Below, piece after piece: positions 8,251 through 16,077 of a DNA stretch of 64,000 nt; position 1 is the stretch's first letter, and each line of letters opens with the position of its first letter. Below the pieces are notes generated by a model that saw nothing but the letters and a program-made list of their open reading frames with translations, did not search any database and was not told where the DNA came from. A program made the translations under genes and the position numbers. The stretch is from Marasmitruncus massiliensis. Its GTDB lineage: Bacteria; Bacillota; Clostridia; Oscillospirales; Ruminococcaceae. The stretch lies in the NCBI RefSeq assembly GCF_900186535.1, contig NZ_FYDE01000001.1:18712-82711 (forward strand), written 5' to 3'.

Positions 8251-9177
8251 TTACGGCAGTTCATTTCCCGCCGCCTGATAGATTCCATACCAATCCTCGC
8301 GGGTGAGGCGGATTTGGGCCGCCTTGCAGATCTCCTTTAAGCGGGCGGGGTTCATGGTTCCGGCAATCGGCTGCATTTTCGCCGGATGGCGCAGCAGCCA
8401 CGCGATGGCGATGGTGGTATTGGAAACGCCGTATGCCGCCGCGATTTCATCAATCTTATCGTTCAGCTCCGGGAATTTATCATTTCCAAGGAAGACCCCT
8501 TCGAAGAAACCGTACTGGAACGGCGACCACGGCTGGATGGTAATGTCATGCAGGCGGCAGAAATCGAGGATGCTGCCGTCGCGGCAGACAGCCGGGTCAT
8601 TTCCCATGTTTACGTTGATGCCGTTGCTAATCATCGTGCAGTTGGTGATGCTCAGCTGAAGCTGGTTTGCAACAAGCGGCTGTTTCACATACTTCTTCAG
8701 AAGCCGGATCTGCATCGGGTTCTGATTGGAAACACCGAAATGGCGCACCTTTCCGGCCGATTCCAGACGGTCGAACGCCTCGGCAACCTCTTCCGGCTCG
8801 ACAAGCGCGTCCGGACGATGCAGCAAAAGGACGTCAAGATAGTCCGTTTTCAGCCGTTTGAGGCTGCCGTCGACTGCTTCGAGGATGTGCTCCTTTGAGA
8901 AATCGAACATACGGGGCTCTTTGCGGATTCCGCACTTTGACTGGAGGATGATTTTTTCACGCACATCCGCGTTCATATGAACCGCATCCGCAAACATCTG
9001 CTCGCAGAGGCCGTCGCCATATACATCCGCATGGTCAAAGAAATTCGCGCCCTCTTCCAGAGCTGCCTGCACAAACCGCTCCGCGCCGGCGGGATCCAGT
9101 GACTTAATGCGCATGCATCCGACGGCAATTACCGGAACTTCCAGACTGGAACTTCCAAGCTTCATCGTTTTCATCAT
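8251..9177 (-). CDS. Aldo/keto reductase
   Basis: This 308 aa AKR-fold (TIM barrel) oxidoreductase reduces carbonyl compounds with NADPH. The catalytic tetrad is visible: Asp and Tyr in FFDHADVYGDG, Lys in LQSKCGIRK, His in VLLLHRPDAL. The C-terminal nucleotide-binding part has PIAGTMNPARLKEI. It resembles the YdhF branch. AAAGGGGAAG precedes two adjacent ATG codons; the second may be used instead. It is the promoter-proximal gene of a two-gene operon with an iron alcohol dehydrogenase, and it is divergent from a MerR regulator whose operator overlaps its promoter. Together this points to an inducible aldehyde or ketone response. Confidence 0.92.
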   Translation of the reverse strand: MMKTMKLGSSSLEVPVIAVGCMRIKSLDPAGAERFVQAALEEGANFFDHADVYGDGLCEQMFADAVHMNADVREKIILQSKCGIRKEPRMFDFSKEHILEAVDGSLKRLKTDYLDVLLLHRPDALVEPEEVAEAFDRLESAGKVRHFGVSNQNPMQIRLLKKYVKQPLVANQLQLSITNCTMISNGINVNMGNDPAVCRDGSILDFCRLHDITIQPWSPFQYGFFEGVFLGNDKFPELNDKIDEIAAAYGVSNTTIAIAWLLRHPAKMQPIAGTMNPARLKEICKAAQIRLTREDWYGIYQAAGNELP

Positions 9178-9244
9178 ACTTCCCCTTTTTAAAAAATTTG
9201 GACCCGCTGCTCTTGCAAAACAGACGAAAATCCTGTATATTGGG

Positions 9245-9275
9245 ATTATATCTCTTAAAGTTCACTTTAAGTCAA
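9245..9275 (-). promoter_or_regulatory. MerR-type promoter (19 bp spacer) for aldo/keto reductase operon
   Basis: Reading the minus strand, TTGACT (9275-9270) and TATAAT (9250-9245) are separated by exactly 19 bp. A 19 bp spacer is the hallmark of MerR-activated promoters, because the activator untwists the DNA to align the two hexamers. The divergent merR gene starts about 30 bp away. Confidence 0.8.
9254..9271. promoter_or_regulatory. MerR operator dyad
   Basis: CTTAAAG-TTCA-CTTTAAG is a perfect inverted repeat lying inside the 19 bp spacer of the minus-strand promoter. This is the standard position for a MerR-family dimer. Confidence 0.75.
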
Positions 9276-9305
9276 TAGCCGATTTTTCATTGAGGAGAAA
9301 TGTTT

Positions 9306-9701
9306 ATGAGTTATTCCATCAGTCAGGCGGCACAGTTGGTGCATCTGATGCCCCACACGCTGAGATACTATGAAAAGGAAGGGCTTCTCCCGTTTGTCGG
9401 CCGGACGGAGAGCGGCATCCGGCAATTCTCGGAAGAGGATATGGAGTGGCTGGAACTGATCTGCTGCCTGAAAAGCACCGGTATGCCGATTCGGGAAATC
9501 AAGGAATTTGTCCTGCTGAGCATGGAGGGGGACCATACGCTTGCCGCCCGCTGTGACATGCTGGAGGCGCACAAAAAGTCCGTGGAGCAGCAGATGGAAG
9601 AGATGCGCTGCCATCTGGAGAAAGTGACCTGCAAAATCAACTGCTACAACGAAAAATATCTCACGTATCTCGCCCAACCGGAGCAGATTGCTCAACCATA
9701 A
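9306..9701 (+). CDS. MerR-family transcriptional regulator
   Basis: This is a 131 aa regulator. Residues 1-70 are the MerR winged helix (SISQAAQLVHLMPHTLRYYEKEGLL), followed by a long dimerisation helix at about 80-120. There is no C-terminal metal-binding Cys pair of the MerR or ZntR type and no large drug-binding domain. It resembles the short AdhR/YhdM-like regulators that control aldehyde or alcohol reductases. The start at 9306 has GAGGAGA 8 bp upstream; an ATG at 9300 is too close to that site. It is divergent from the aldo/keto reductase operon and its dyad lies in that promoter, so activation of that operon is the likely job. Confidence 0.88.
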   Translation: MSYSISQAAQLVHLMPHTLRYYEKEGLLPFVGRTESGIRQFSEEDMEWLELICCLKSTGMPIREIKEFVLLSMEGDHTLAARCDMLEAHKKSVEQQMEEMRCHLEKVTCKINCYNEKYLTYLAQPEQIAQP

Positions 9702-9754
9702 TGCTTTGGCACCGGGATAACAATATTCTATCATTGACAGAAAGGATGGATGTT

Positions 9755-10273
9755 ATGAGCCAGGTATTGGAAAACATTAAAACAAGAAGGAGTGTGCGCA
9801 GTTATCAGGATGCGCAGATTCCCAGGGAACAGCTCGAACAGATTTTGACTGCCGGGCTGTATGCGCCCAGCGCAAAGAACTCGCAGCTCTGCCAGTTTAC
9901 GGTTGTACAGGGCAAAGAGAAACTGGAAGCGCTGCGCGATGCCATTGCAAAAGCAATTCACAATCCCGATTATCACCACTTTTATAATGCGCCTACCCTT
10001 GTGATGGTTTCCGCGCCGAAAGACTATCCGCTTGCAGTACCTGACTGCGCGGTCGCGCTGGAAAATATGTTCCTGGCCGCCCACGATCTGAAGCTCGGCT
10101 CGGTCTGGATCAACCAGCTTGGCGGTATTTGCGATCAGCCGGAGATTCGCTCTATCCTGACCAAGTATGGCGTTCCGGAGAGCCATAATGTATACGGCTG
10201 TGCGGCGATCGGGTATCCGGCGGTCGAAATTGCCCCTGACCGTGAGAACAGGGACAAGGTGGTATTTGCGTAA
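9755..10273 (+). CDS. Nitroreductase-family FMN protein
   Basis: This 172 aa flavoprotein of the nitroreductase superfamily uses FMN and NAD(P)H to reduce nitro compounds, quinones or other electrophiles. The FMN-binding N-terminal motif is IKTRRSVRSYQD. SAKNSQLCQFTVV and the C-terminal CAAIGYP segment are family features. It is short, as in one-domain members. The start at 9755 is chosen because AAAGGATGG lies upstream; the open frame extends back to 9701 without a ribosome site. It lies 53 bp after merR on the same strand and is probably co-transcribed with it, which fits a stress or aldehyde-response cluster. Confidence 0.87.
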   Translation: MSQVLENIKTRRSVRSYQDAQIPREQLEQILTAGLYAPSAKNSQLCQFTVVQGKEKLEALRDAIAKAIHNPDYHHFYNAPTLVMVSAPKDYPLAVPDCAVALENMFLAAHDLKLGSVWINQLGGICDQPEIRSILTKYGVPESHNVYGCAAIGYPAVEIAPDRENRDKVVFA

Positions 10274-10294
10274 GCAATTCCCGCTTGGGTTGTC

Positions 10295-10337
10295 AAGAAG
10301 CACTGTTTGCAGATCGATTGCAAACAGTGCTTCTTTG
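10295..10337. terminator. Rho-independent terminator after nitroreductase
   Basis: A 17 bp perfect stem AAGAAGCACTGTTTGCA/TGCAAACAGTGCTTCTT has a 7-base loop. It follows the nitroreductase stop by 21 bp. Confidence 0.88.
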
Positions 10338-10488
10338 TTATGGCATTAATTTATACAATAATACACCTCTTGATTTGTTTAAAACGCAGAAATTTTCATG
10401 CAAGTGTCAGAAAACGCCTTTTTCAAACGTTTTATTAGATAGAGATTATATAGGCTTTTCCGGTTTGGAAAAGCGCAGGAGGCGCGTT

Positions 10489-10983
10489 TTGATACAGCCG
10501 ACACACGGGATGCTGCAAAAGCTGCCAGAAACTTCTTTTTTATCAGCGGTAAAACAGCTTTACCTGCTGGCCCTGCTTTCCCTCGGCGATCCGGCCGCGG
10601 CCGAACAGACCGTGCGGGAAGCTTTGCTGTACACCGCCCGGAGACCCCGGGGGAACCCGGACAGCGGCAGATTTTTCGCACTTACCGTCAAAAAACTATA
10701 TCGAAACATAAAAAAGGCGGCCAAAAAGACCGTCTATCAGTCCTGCCTTTCCGCCTGTACGGGTTTTTCGGACCTGAACGGCGGGACATCCTGCGTCGAA
10801 GCCGAGCCAATGATGAGATTGCTCAGCCAATTCCCCTTTCCGGACCGGTTTTTGGTGGTATGCTGTGCTCAGCGCTATCCTGTCACAGAAATCGCTGAAA
10901 TTTCAGGTATGCCGGTTTGGTTTGTCAGGAAGCGGCTGGACCGCGCGGTGCACAGAATAGCGGGCAGTCTGCAAATCATTTGA
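10489..10983 (+). CDS. Sigma-70-like protein (divergent ECF-type sigma factor)
   Basis: This 164 aa protein looks like an extracytoplasmic-function sigma factor. Residues about 20-75 resemble region 2 (LYLLALLSLGDPAAAEQTVREA). Residues 115-160 resemble region 4 with a helix-turn-helix (YPVTEIAEISGMPVWFVRKR, then LDRAVHRI). Region 2 is less conserved than usual, so core binding is uncertain. The start is a TTG at 10489 with AGGAGG 6 bp upstream; the longer frame from 10285 runs through a terminator and has no ribosome site. ECF genes are usually followed by an anti-sigma gene, but here only a five-codon stub follows. It could instead be a stand-alone sigma-like regulator. Confidence 0.65.
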   Translation: MIQPTHGMLQKLPETSFLSAVKQLYLLALLSLGDPAAAEQTVREALLYTARRPRGNPDSGRFFALTVKKLYRNIKKAAKKTVYQSCLSACTGFSDLNGGTSCVEAEPMMRLLSQFPFPDRFLVVCCAQRYPVTEIAEISGMPVWFVRKRLDRAVHRIAGSLQII

Positions 10984-10993
10984 ACGCAAGACG

Positions 10994-11024
10994 AAAGGAG
11001 ACCGATCCCATGATGTTTGTATGA
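10994..11024 (+). pseudogene. Stub reading frame after the sigma-like gene
   Basis: AAAGGAG at 10994-11000 is followed at good spacing by ATG-ATG-TTT-GTA-TGA (11010-11024). A full translation start thus leads to a four-residue peptide. No open frame of note follows up to the lacI promoter at 11124. This looks like the remaining start of a deleted gene, possibly the anti-sigma factor. Confidence 0.35.
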
Positions 11025-11123
11025 TATAGGAGAAGCTTGTCATTTTTTGCTTTTGATAATTTGTTATAATGCCCATATTTCATTTCTATATTACAGTATT
11101 TTTTACAAAATAATATAAAGTCG

Positions 11124-11152
11124 TTGACAATCAATTTTAATCATGATAGCAT
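11124..11152 (+). promoter_or_regulatory. Promoter of lacI-type regulator
   Basis: TTGACA at 11124-11129 and TAGCAT at 11147-11152 are separated by 17 bp. The first operator starts 8 bp downstream, over the expected transcription start, which suggests autorepression. Confidence 0.65.
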
Positions 11153-11159
11153 ACTTGTA

Positions 11160-11173
11160 TGGAACCGATTCCT
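11160..11173. promoter_or_regulatory. LacI-family operator 1 (TGGAAC-CG-ATTCCT)
   Basis: This is a CG-centred dyad typical of LacI-family operators. It shares TGGAACCG with a second site before the binding-protein gene at 12250-12263. It lies just upstream of the regulator gene. Confidence 0.65.
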
Positions 11174-11187
11174 CAGGAGAGTGTAGT

Positions 11188-12207
11188 ATGACGATAAAAG
11201 ACATCGCCGATAAGGCGGGGGTCTCCAAATCCACCGTTTCCAGAGTGCTGAGCGGCAATGGATATGTGAATGAGGAGACCCGGAAAAAAGTGGAATCCAT
11301 TATTGAGCAGACCCATTACCTGCCCTCCGCGACCGCGCGAAGTCTTTCAAAGCGGGAAACCAACGCCATCGGAGTCATTGTCCCGGAAATTGACAACAGC
11401 TTTTTCGGGGAAATCCTGCGGGGAATTACCGAAATTGTTGATCAGAACAATCTCACCATGATCTGTTGTGACACAAACAACAATGCCCAGAAAGAGGAGC
11501 GCGCGCTTTCTATGCTCGGTCAGCAGCGTGTGCGTGGCGTCATCATCACACCGGCCATTGACTATTCGGAACCGAACGCCGCGAAAAAGCTGCGGCGGCT
11601 GCTGAATAATCTGAACGTCCCGGTGGTTGTAGTGGACCGCGAAATTGATAACTGCACCTGGGATGGTGTTTTTTATGAGAATTTTCAAAGCGCTTACTGC
11701 GCCACTAAGGTGCTGATTGAAGAAGGTCACCGGAAAATCGGGATTATTACGGGAGACTTGGGGCTTAAGCTGGCCCGTGAGCGCTATCAGGGCTTCCTGC
11801 AGGCGATGGAGGATTTTGACCTGCCTGTGGAGCCGCGTTATATCTACCGGGGCGATTTCACCATAGATACCGCCTACCGGCTCGCGAAGAACATGTTTGA
11901 AAGCGGGGATATTCCGGAAGCGATCTTTACCTGCAACAACCGCACCAACCTCGGCTTTATCAAAGCCGCAAGAGAGAAAAAATTTAAGCTGGGGCGCGAT
12001 ATCGCCGCAATCGGCATTGACCATGTGGAGGTATTGGACATTCTGGATTACAATTTCAGCTATGTCACCAGGGATACCGTTGAAATGGGGCGGATTGCAA
12101 TCTCCATGCTGCTTAACCGGCTTAAAAATCCCGATATGCAGCGGAATTTCCGCATTATGCCCTATAAGCTGGTGCTGAAAGGTTCTGAAAAAAGGACGCC
12201 GGAATAA
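11188..12207 (+). CDS. LacI-family transcriptional regulator of the ribose-type ABC operon
   Basis: This is a 339 aa repressor. Residues 1-50 form the LacI helix-turn-helix and hinge (TIKDIADKAGVSKSTVSRVL, with the minor-groove hinge around LPSATARSLSKR). Residues 58-335 form the periplasmic-binding-protein-like sensor domain (NAIGVIVPEIDNSFFGEIL). The start at 11188 has CAGGAGAG upstream; the frame extends to 11143 but overlaps the promoter. It directly precedes a sugar ABC operon with kinase and aldolase. A shared operator lies before both its own gene and that operon, so it is very likely the local repressor and its inducer the transported sugar or a derivative. A terminator follows. Confidence 0.93.
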   Translation: MTIKDIADKAGVSKSTVSRVLSGNGYVNEETRKKVESIIEQTHYLPSATARSLSKRETNAIGVIVPEIDNSFFGEILRGITEIVDQNNLTMICCDTNNNAQKEERALSMLGQQRVRGVIITPAIDYSEPNAAKKLRRLLNNLNVPVVVVDREIDNCTWDGVFYENFQSAYCATKVLIEEGHRKIGIITGDLGLKLARERYQGFLQAMEDFDLPVEPRYIYRGDFTIDTAYRLAKNMFESGDIPEAIFTCNNRTNLGFIKAAREKKFKLGRDIAAIGIDHVEVLDILDYNFSYVTRDTVEMGRIAISMLLNRLKNPDMQRNFRIMPYKLVLKGSEKRTPE

Positions 12208-12213
12208 AAAACA

Positions 12214-12241
12214 AAAGGATGCCCTTCGGGCCTTCTTTTTG
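12214..12241 (+). terminator. Terminator after lacI
   Basis: A GCCC-TTC-GGGC stem extended by AAGG/CTT is followed by TTTTT. It separates the repressor gene from the ABC operon, whose own operator lies just downstream. Confidence 0.65.
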
Positions 12242-12249
12242 CAGAATTG

Positions 12250-12263
12250 TGGAACCGTTCCCA
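12250..12263. promoter_or_regulatory. LacI-family operator 2 (TGGAAC-CG-TTCCCA)
   Basis: This second copy of the CG-centred operator lies 85 bp before the binding-protein start codon. It matches operator 1 over TGGAACCG and places the ABC operon under the adjacent LacI protein. Confidence 0.65.
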
Positions 12264-12347
12264 CTCGTATTTATCTGTCTCTTATTTTACTCGGTGCTAA
12301 TTTGCACATCGCAAATGAAAATACAATGATTCAGAAAGAGGTAACGC

Positions 12348-13415
12348 ATGATGAAAATGAAGATCTTTTCGATGTTATTGGCGGCCGCTCTGACAGCGTC
12401 ATTGGCAGGATGCTCCGGCGCCCCGGCGCAAAGCGGCAGCGCGCAGAGCACGCCCGCACCCGCGCCATCTTCCAGTACGGAGTCCCAGTCTTCCTCCGCC
12501 CCCAAGAATTCCGGCCCATACAAAATTTCCGTCATCATCAAGGCTACCGACTCGGATTACTGGCAGACTCTGCTTCTTGGCTCCAAGGCCGCCGAAGCAG
12601 ACAGCAACGGCAAGGTTACCGTCACCACCGACGGCCCGCCGTCCGAAATTGATATTGACCAGCAGGTCTCTATTTTGGAGAATGTGATCGCTACCAAGCC
12701 GGATGCCATTGTCATTGCCTCCACCAGCACTGACGCGACCGTTCCCGCCATAGAGGACGCCATGTCCAAGGGAATCCCGGTCATTACCATTGACAACAAG
12801 CTCAACACCGACACCTACACCTCCTTCCTCGCCACCGACCATGCTCTTGCGGCTGGCACCGCGGCGGAAAACATGCTCGCCCTGTGGGAAAAGGACGGCA
12901 TCGACCCGGCAGGCAAAAAAGTGGTGGTGGTCAGCTCTGTCGCGGGCACCAAAGTCAACGGCGACAGGACAGACGGTTTTATCAATAAAATCAAAGAGCT
13001 TGTTCCCGATATCCAGGTGCTGGAAACACAGTACGGCGACAACGATATTACGAAAGCCCTGAGCATCACGGAAAACCTGATCGCCGCGAATCCCGACCTG
13101 ATCGGCATTTTCGCGGATAACAACCACATGGGCGTCGGCGTTGCCAAAGCGCTTGAAGAGTCCGGCAAGCAGAACGATATTTACGCCTATGCGTTTGACG
13201 CGGACGCGGACGAGATCAGCGCGCTGGAATCCGGCATCCTGCGCGGGCTTGTGGTTCAGGACCCGTTCGGCATGGGATACCAGGGCGTACAGTACGCGGT
13301 CAGCGCCATTGAAGGCAATACCGTGGAAAAAGATGTCATCGTGGACGCAACCGTTGTGACAAAAGACAATATGCAGGAGGAAAAAGTCCAGAAGCTGCTG
13401 TATCCGGGCAAATAA
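12348..13415 (+). CDS. Sugar ABC transporter substrate-binding lipoprotein (ribose/RbsB type)
   Basis: This 355 aa binding protein has a signal peptide with lipobox LAGC (Cys about 22), so it is anchored to the outer face of the membrane. A Ser/Pro/Ala/Gln-rich linker of about 30 residues precedes the two-lobed domain (YKISVIIKATDSDYWQTL). Family landmarks are PVITIDNKL and GRAD-equivalent lobes around GIFADNNHMGVGVAKAL. AAAGAGG precedes the ATG. It is the first gene of the LacI-controlled operon. A tandem hairpin repeat after its stop may raise its level relative to the transporter subunits. The ligand is probably a pentose, hexose or deoxysugar, which sequence alone cannot fix. Confidence 0.93.
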   Translation: MMKMKIFSMLLAAALTASLAGCSGAPAQSGSAQSTPAPAPSSSTESQSSSAPKNSGPYKISVIIKATDSDYWQTLLLGSKAAEADSNGKVTVTTDGPPSEIDIDQQVSILENVIATKPDAIVIASTSTDATVPAIEDAMSKGIPVITIDNKLNTDTYTSFLATDHALAAGTAAENMLALWEKDGIDPAGKKVVVVSSVAGTKVNGDRTDGFINKIKELVPDIQVLETQYGDNDITKALSITENLIAANPDLIGIFADNNHMGVGVAKALEESGKQNDIYAYAFDADADEISALESGILRGLVVQDPFGMGYQGVQYAVSAIEGNTVEKDVIVDATVVTKDNMQEEKVQKLLYPGK

Positions 13416-13443
13416 ACCAAAAACAGGATTCAGAAAGTTTTTT

Positions 13444-13505
13444 ATGGCATGCGGCGCCCGTTTTGCGGCGCCGCATGGCATGCGGCGCCCGTTTTGCGGC
13501 GCCGC
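13444..13505 (+). repeat. Tandem 31-bp hairpin repeat between binding-protein and ATPase genes
   Basis: A 31 bp unit beginning ATGGCATGCGGCGCCCG occurs twice in perfect tandem (13444-13474 and 13475-13505), plus a seven-base partial copy. Each unit folds into a GCGGCGCC/GGCGCCGC hairpin. The position suggests mRNA stabilisation or partial termination after the binding-protein gene. Confidence 0.85.
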
Positions 13506-13522
13506 ATGCCGCAGGCAGGGCT

Positions 13523-13542
13523 TCCGGGCTAATCCGGGCTAA
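13523..13542 (+). repeat. Direct repeat TCCGGGCTAA x2
   Basis: Two adjacent perfect copies of TCCGGGCTAA lie just before the ribosome site of the ATPase gene. They may be a replication-slippage product; no function is evident. Confidence 0.7.
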
Positions 13543-13567
13543 ATGCGTTCATGTAAGGAGGATCACC

Positions 13568-15082
13568 GTGCCGCTGCAGTATGAAACCATTGTGGAAATG
13601 AAAGGGATTACAAAAGTATTCCCGGGCGTGAAAGCGCTGACAGACGTGGACCTGGAAATAAAAGCCGGTGAGGTGCACGCGCTTGTCGGAGAAAATGGCG
13701 CAGGCAAATCCACAATCATTAAAATTCTTATGGGGGTCTATCCCAGAACCTCCGGAGAGATCTATCTGGAGGGCAAAAAGGTTGACATCAAGTCGCCGCT
13801 TCAGGCGCAGGCGCTGGGACTTGGCGCGGTCTATCAGGATGTAAACCTGGCGCAGCACCTTTCGGTGGCGGAAAACTTTTTTATGGGGCAGCTCCCTAAA
13901 ACCCGGCTGGGATTGATCGATTACGCAAAAATTTACAGAGAAACAAAAGAAATCATGGACTCCATTGAGGTCCATGTCGACCCGAAGGCAATCCTGAGTA
14001 CCCTTTCGGTGGCGCAGCAGGAAATGGTGGCAATCGGAAAGATTCTGCACCAGAAAGCGAAACTGGTTATATTCGACGAGCCGACCGCGCTGCTCACCAA
14101 CGATGAAACAGAGCAGCTGTTCAAAATCATCTCCATGCTGAAACAGAAAAATGTCGCAATCATTTATATTTCTCACCGCATGGAAGAAATTTTCCGCATC
14201 TGCGACAGGGCAACCGTCCTCAAAGACGGCGCAAAGGCAGGCACCGTCTATACAAAAGATACCAGCGAAGACGAGCTGATTTCTATGATGGTCGGCCGCG
14301 ACGTGGAGGACATGTACGGCATTGCGCATGCCGCTCCCGGCAAAACGGTGGTTTCCGTAAAAGGGCTGACGCGCTCCCCCGCCTTCCGGGATATCAGCTT
14401 TGACGTCCGGCAGGGTGAAATTTTCGGCATGTTCGGGCTTGTCGGTTCCGGGCGCACGGAAATTGTCCGCAGCATCTTCGGCGCGGACGCGAAAGAAAGC
14501 GGCACAGTCGGAATAGGCGGCAGGCCGGTGGATTTCCGTTCGCCCAGGCAGGCGATTGACGCCGGGGTTGCGCTGCTGCCCGAAGAGCGCAAAACACAGG
14601 GGCTGGCACTTGGGCTTTCCATTATGGAGAACACCAATATGGCGGCAATCAAAAAGATTTCCCGCTATGGGGTGATCAACAACCGCAAAGGGGTTGAGGT
14701 TGCGGAAAAATTCCGGGACATCCTGCACACAAAAACGCCGACCGTCCATCAGCTGGTCAAAAACCTCTCGGGCGGCAACCAGCAAAAAGTTGTAATCGCA
14801 AAATGGTTGGCCATGGGAAGCGACCTGTTCATTTTTGACGAGCCGACCGTCGGCGTGGATGTCGGAGCGAAAATGGAAATCTACCGGGTTTTTGAACAGC
14901 TGATCAGGGACGGGAAAACCATCATCATTATCTCTTCCTATCTGCCCGAGGTGATGGGGCTTGCAGACCGGCTGCTGATCATGTATGAAGGGCGGCAGAT
15001 GGCGATCCTTGACCGGGCCGACTATCAGGAGGAGACGATCCTCAAACTTGCTTCCGGAATCAAACAGGAGGAACCAGCATGA
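13568..15082 (+). CDS. Sugar ABC transporter ATP-binding protein, duplicated NBD (RbsA/CUT2 type)
   Basis: This 504 aa ATPase has two fused nucleotide-binding domains that energise a CUT2 sugar importer. Domain 1 has Walker A GENGAGKSTIIK and Walker B VIFDEPTALL. Domain 2, as usual in this family, has a degenerate Walker A (GLVGSGRTEIV) with signature LSGGNQQKVVIAKW and Walker B FIFDEPTVGVD. The start is a GTG at 13568 with AAGGAGG upstream; the open frame back to 13463 is only the repeat region being read through. Its stop overlaps the permease start (ATGA), so the two are translationally coupled. Confidence 0.94.
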   Translation: MPLQYETIVEMKGITKVFPGVKALTDVDLEIKAGEVHALVGENGAGKSTIIKILMGVYPRTSGEIYLEGKKVDIKSPLQAQALGLGAVYQDVNLAQHLSVAENFFMGQLPKTRLGLIDYAKIYRETKEIMDSIEVHVDPKAILSTLSVAQQEMVAIGKILHQKAKLVIFDEPTALLTNDETEQLFKIISMLKQKNVAIIYISHRMEEIFRICDRATVLKDGAKAGTVYTKDTSEDELISMMVGRDVEDMYGIAHAAPGKTVVSVKGLTRSPAFRDISFDVRQGEIFGMFGLVGSGRTEIVRSIFGADAKESGTVGIGGRPVDFRSPRQAIDAGVALLPEERKTQGLALGLSIMENTNMAAIKKISRYGVINNRKGVEVAEKFRDILHTKTPTVHQLVKNLSGGNQQKVVIAKWLAMGSDLFIFDEPTVGVDVGAKMEIYRVFEQLIRDGKTIIIISSYLPEVMGLADRLLIMYEGRQMAILDRADYQEETILKLASGIKQEEPA

Positions 15083-16041
15083 ATGAACTTGCACAGAAGA
15101 GTCGTAAAAAAATGCGTTTTATCAGCGGGGGGATGAAGACCGAGCTGTTTTTGACGGGGGTCTTATTCCTGCTGTTTCTTGTGTTCTCCTTATCATCAGA
15201 AGTATTTCTAACGGTCAACAACCTGAACGCCCTGATGCGGCAGACTTCCATCTACGGAATCGTGGCGATCGGAATGGTTTTTGTCATTACCTCCAGCGGA
15301 ATCGACCTCTCGGTCGGTTCGGTGATCGGGCTGTCCGGCGTGCTGATGGCGATGTGTGTCGTCCGCGGTATGCCCTTACTGATCTCCGCGCTGGTTTCCA
15401 TTGCGGCCGGCTCGCTCGTCGGCCTGCTCAACGGCATCCTGGTGCATAATGGAAAGGTGCCTCCCTTTATCGCCACCATGGGGACGATGACGGTTATCCG
15501 CGCGCTGATCATGCTGATTACCGGCGCTAAAATGATTTCCGGGCTTCCAAAAACATTTACGGGGATCGCGCAGATGGACATTCTGGGGTTTCCATTTCTC
15601 TTTATCGCCTGGGCGGTGGTCGTCGCAACCGCATGGTTCATCACCAGAAAAACGATTTTCGGGAGGAACATCTTTGCTCTGGGCAGCAACAGAGAGGCGG
15701 CCAGGCTGAGCGGCATCAATATCCGCAGGACGACCTATGGCGTCTACATATTTTCCGCGGCCGTCTGCAGCATCGCAGGCGTACTGCTGACTGCGCGGCT
15801 TGGAAACGGTGTGCCCACCGCGGGCGACGGATATGAGCTGGACGCGATCGCCGCGTCGGTCGTAGGCGGCGCAAGCCTGGACGGCGGCGAGGGCAGCGTA
15901 ATCGGGACCGTTCTCGGCGCGATGATTATGGCGACCCTGCGGCAGGGCGGCACCCTATTGGGCGTTAATTCCTTTATTCTGGAAATCATCATCGGTTCTC
16001 TGATTGTCATTGCGGTGTTACTGGATAAACTGAGAAAATAA
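15079..16041 (+). CDS. Sugar ABC transporter permease (RbsC/CUT2 type)
   Basis: This 320 aa integral membrane protein forms the homodimeric channel of the ribose-type importer. Eight to ten hydrophobic segments are visible. The family motifs are SSGIDLSVGSVIGLSG after the second span and the cytoplasmic EAA-like loop GSNREAARLSGINIRRTTYG that contacts the ATPase. The segment GVPTAGDGYELDAIAASVVGG is highly conserved in RbsC proteins. It overlaps the ATPase gene by 4 bases. The transporter appears complete: binding protein, double ATPase, permease. Confidence 0.94.
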   Translation: MNELAQKSRKKMRFISGGMKTELFLTGVLFLLFLVFSLSSEVFLTVNNLNALMRQTSIYGIVAIGMVFVITSSGIDLSVGSVIGLSGVLMAMCVVRGMPLLISALVSIAAGSLVGLLNGILVHNGKVPPFIATMGTMTVIRALIMLITGAKMISGLPKTFTGIAQMDILGFPFLFIAWAVVVATAWFITRKTIFGRNIFALGSNREAARLSGINIRRTTYGVYIFSAAVCSIAGVLLTARLGNGVPTAGDGYELDAIAASVVGGASLDGGEGSVIGTVLGAMIMATLRQGGTLLGVNSFILEIIIGSLIVIAVLLDKLRK

Positions 16042-16077
16042 CTTTTCCTTGATTTTGAATATATAGGGGGAACAGGC

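Noticed and set aside
12399..13481. 360-codon minus-strand frame opposite the ribose-type binding protein
   Set aside because: It is an antisense shadow that extends into the tandem repeat and has no translation signals.
13444..13505. Possible CRISPR-like repeats
   Set aside because: There are only two adjacent copies without spacers; they are tandem hairpins, not a CRISPR array. No CRISPR array or cas gene is seen in the window.
13529..15094. 521-codon open frame on the minus strand opposite the sugar ATPase gene
   Set aside because: It lies wholly opposite a well-supported ABC ATPase, has no ribosome site, and its protein sequence is Phe/His/Arg-rich nonsense typical of antisense frames in GC-rich DNA.
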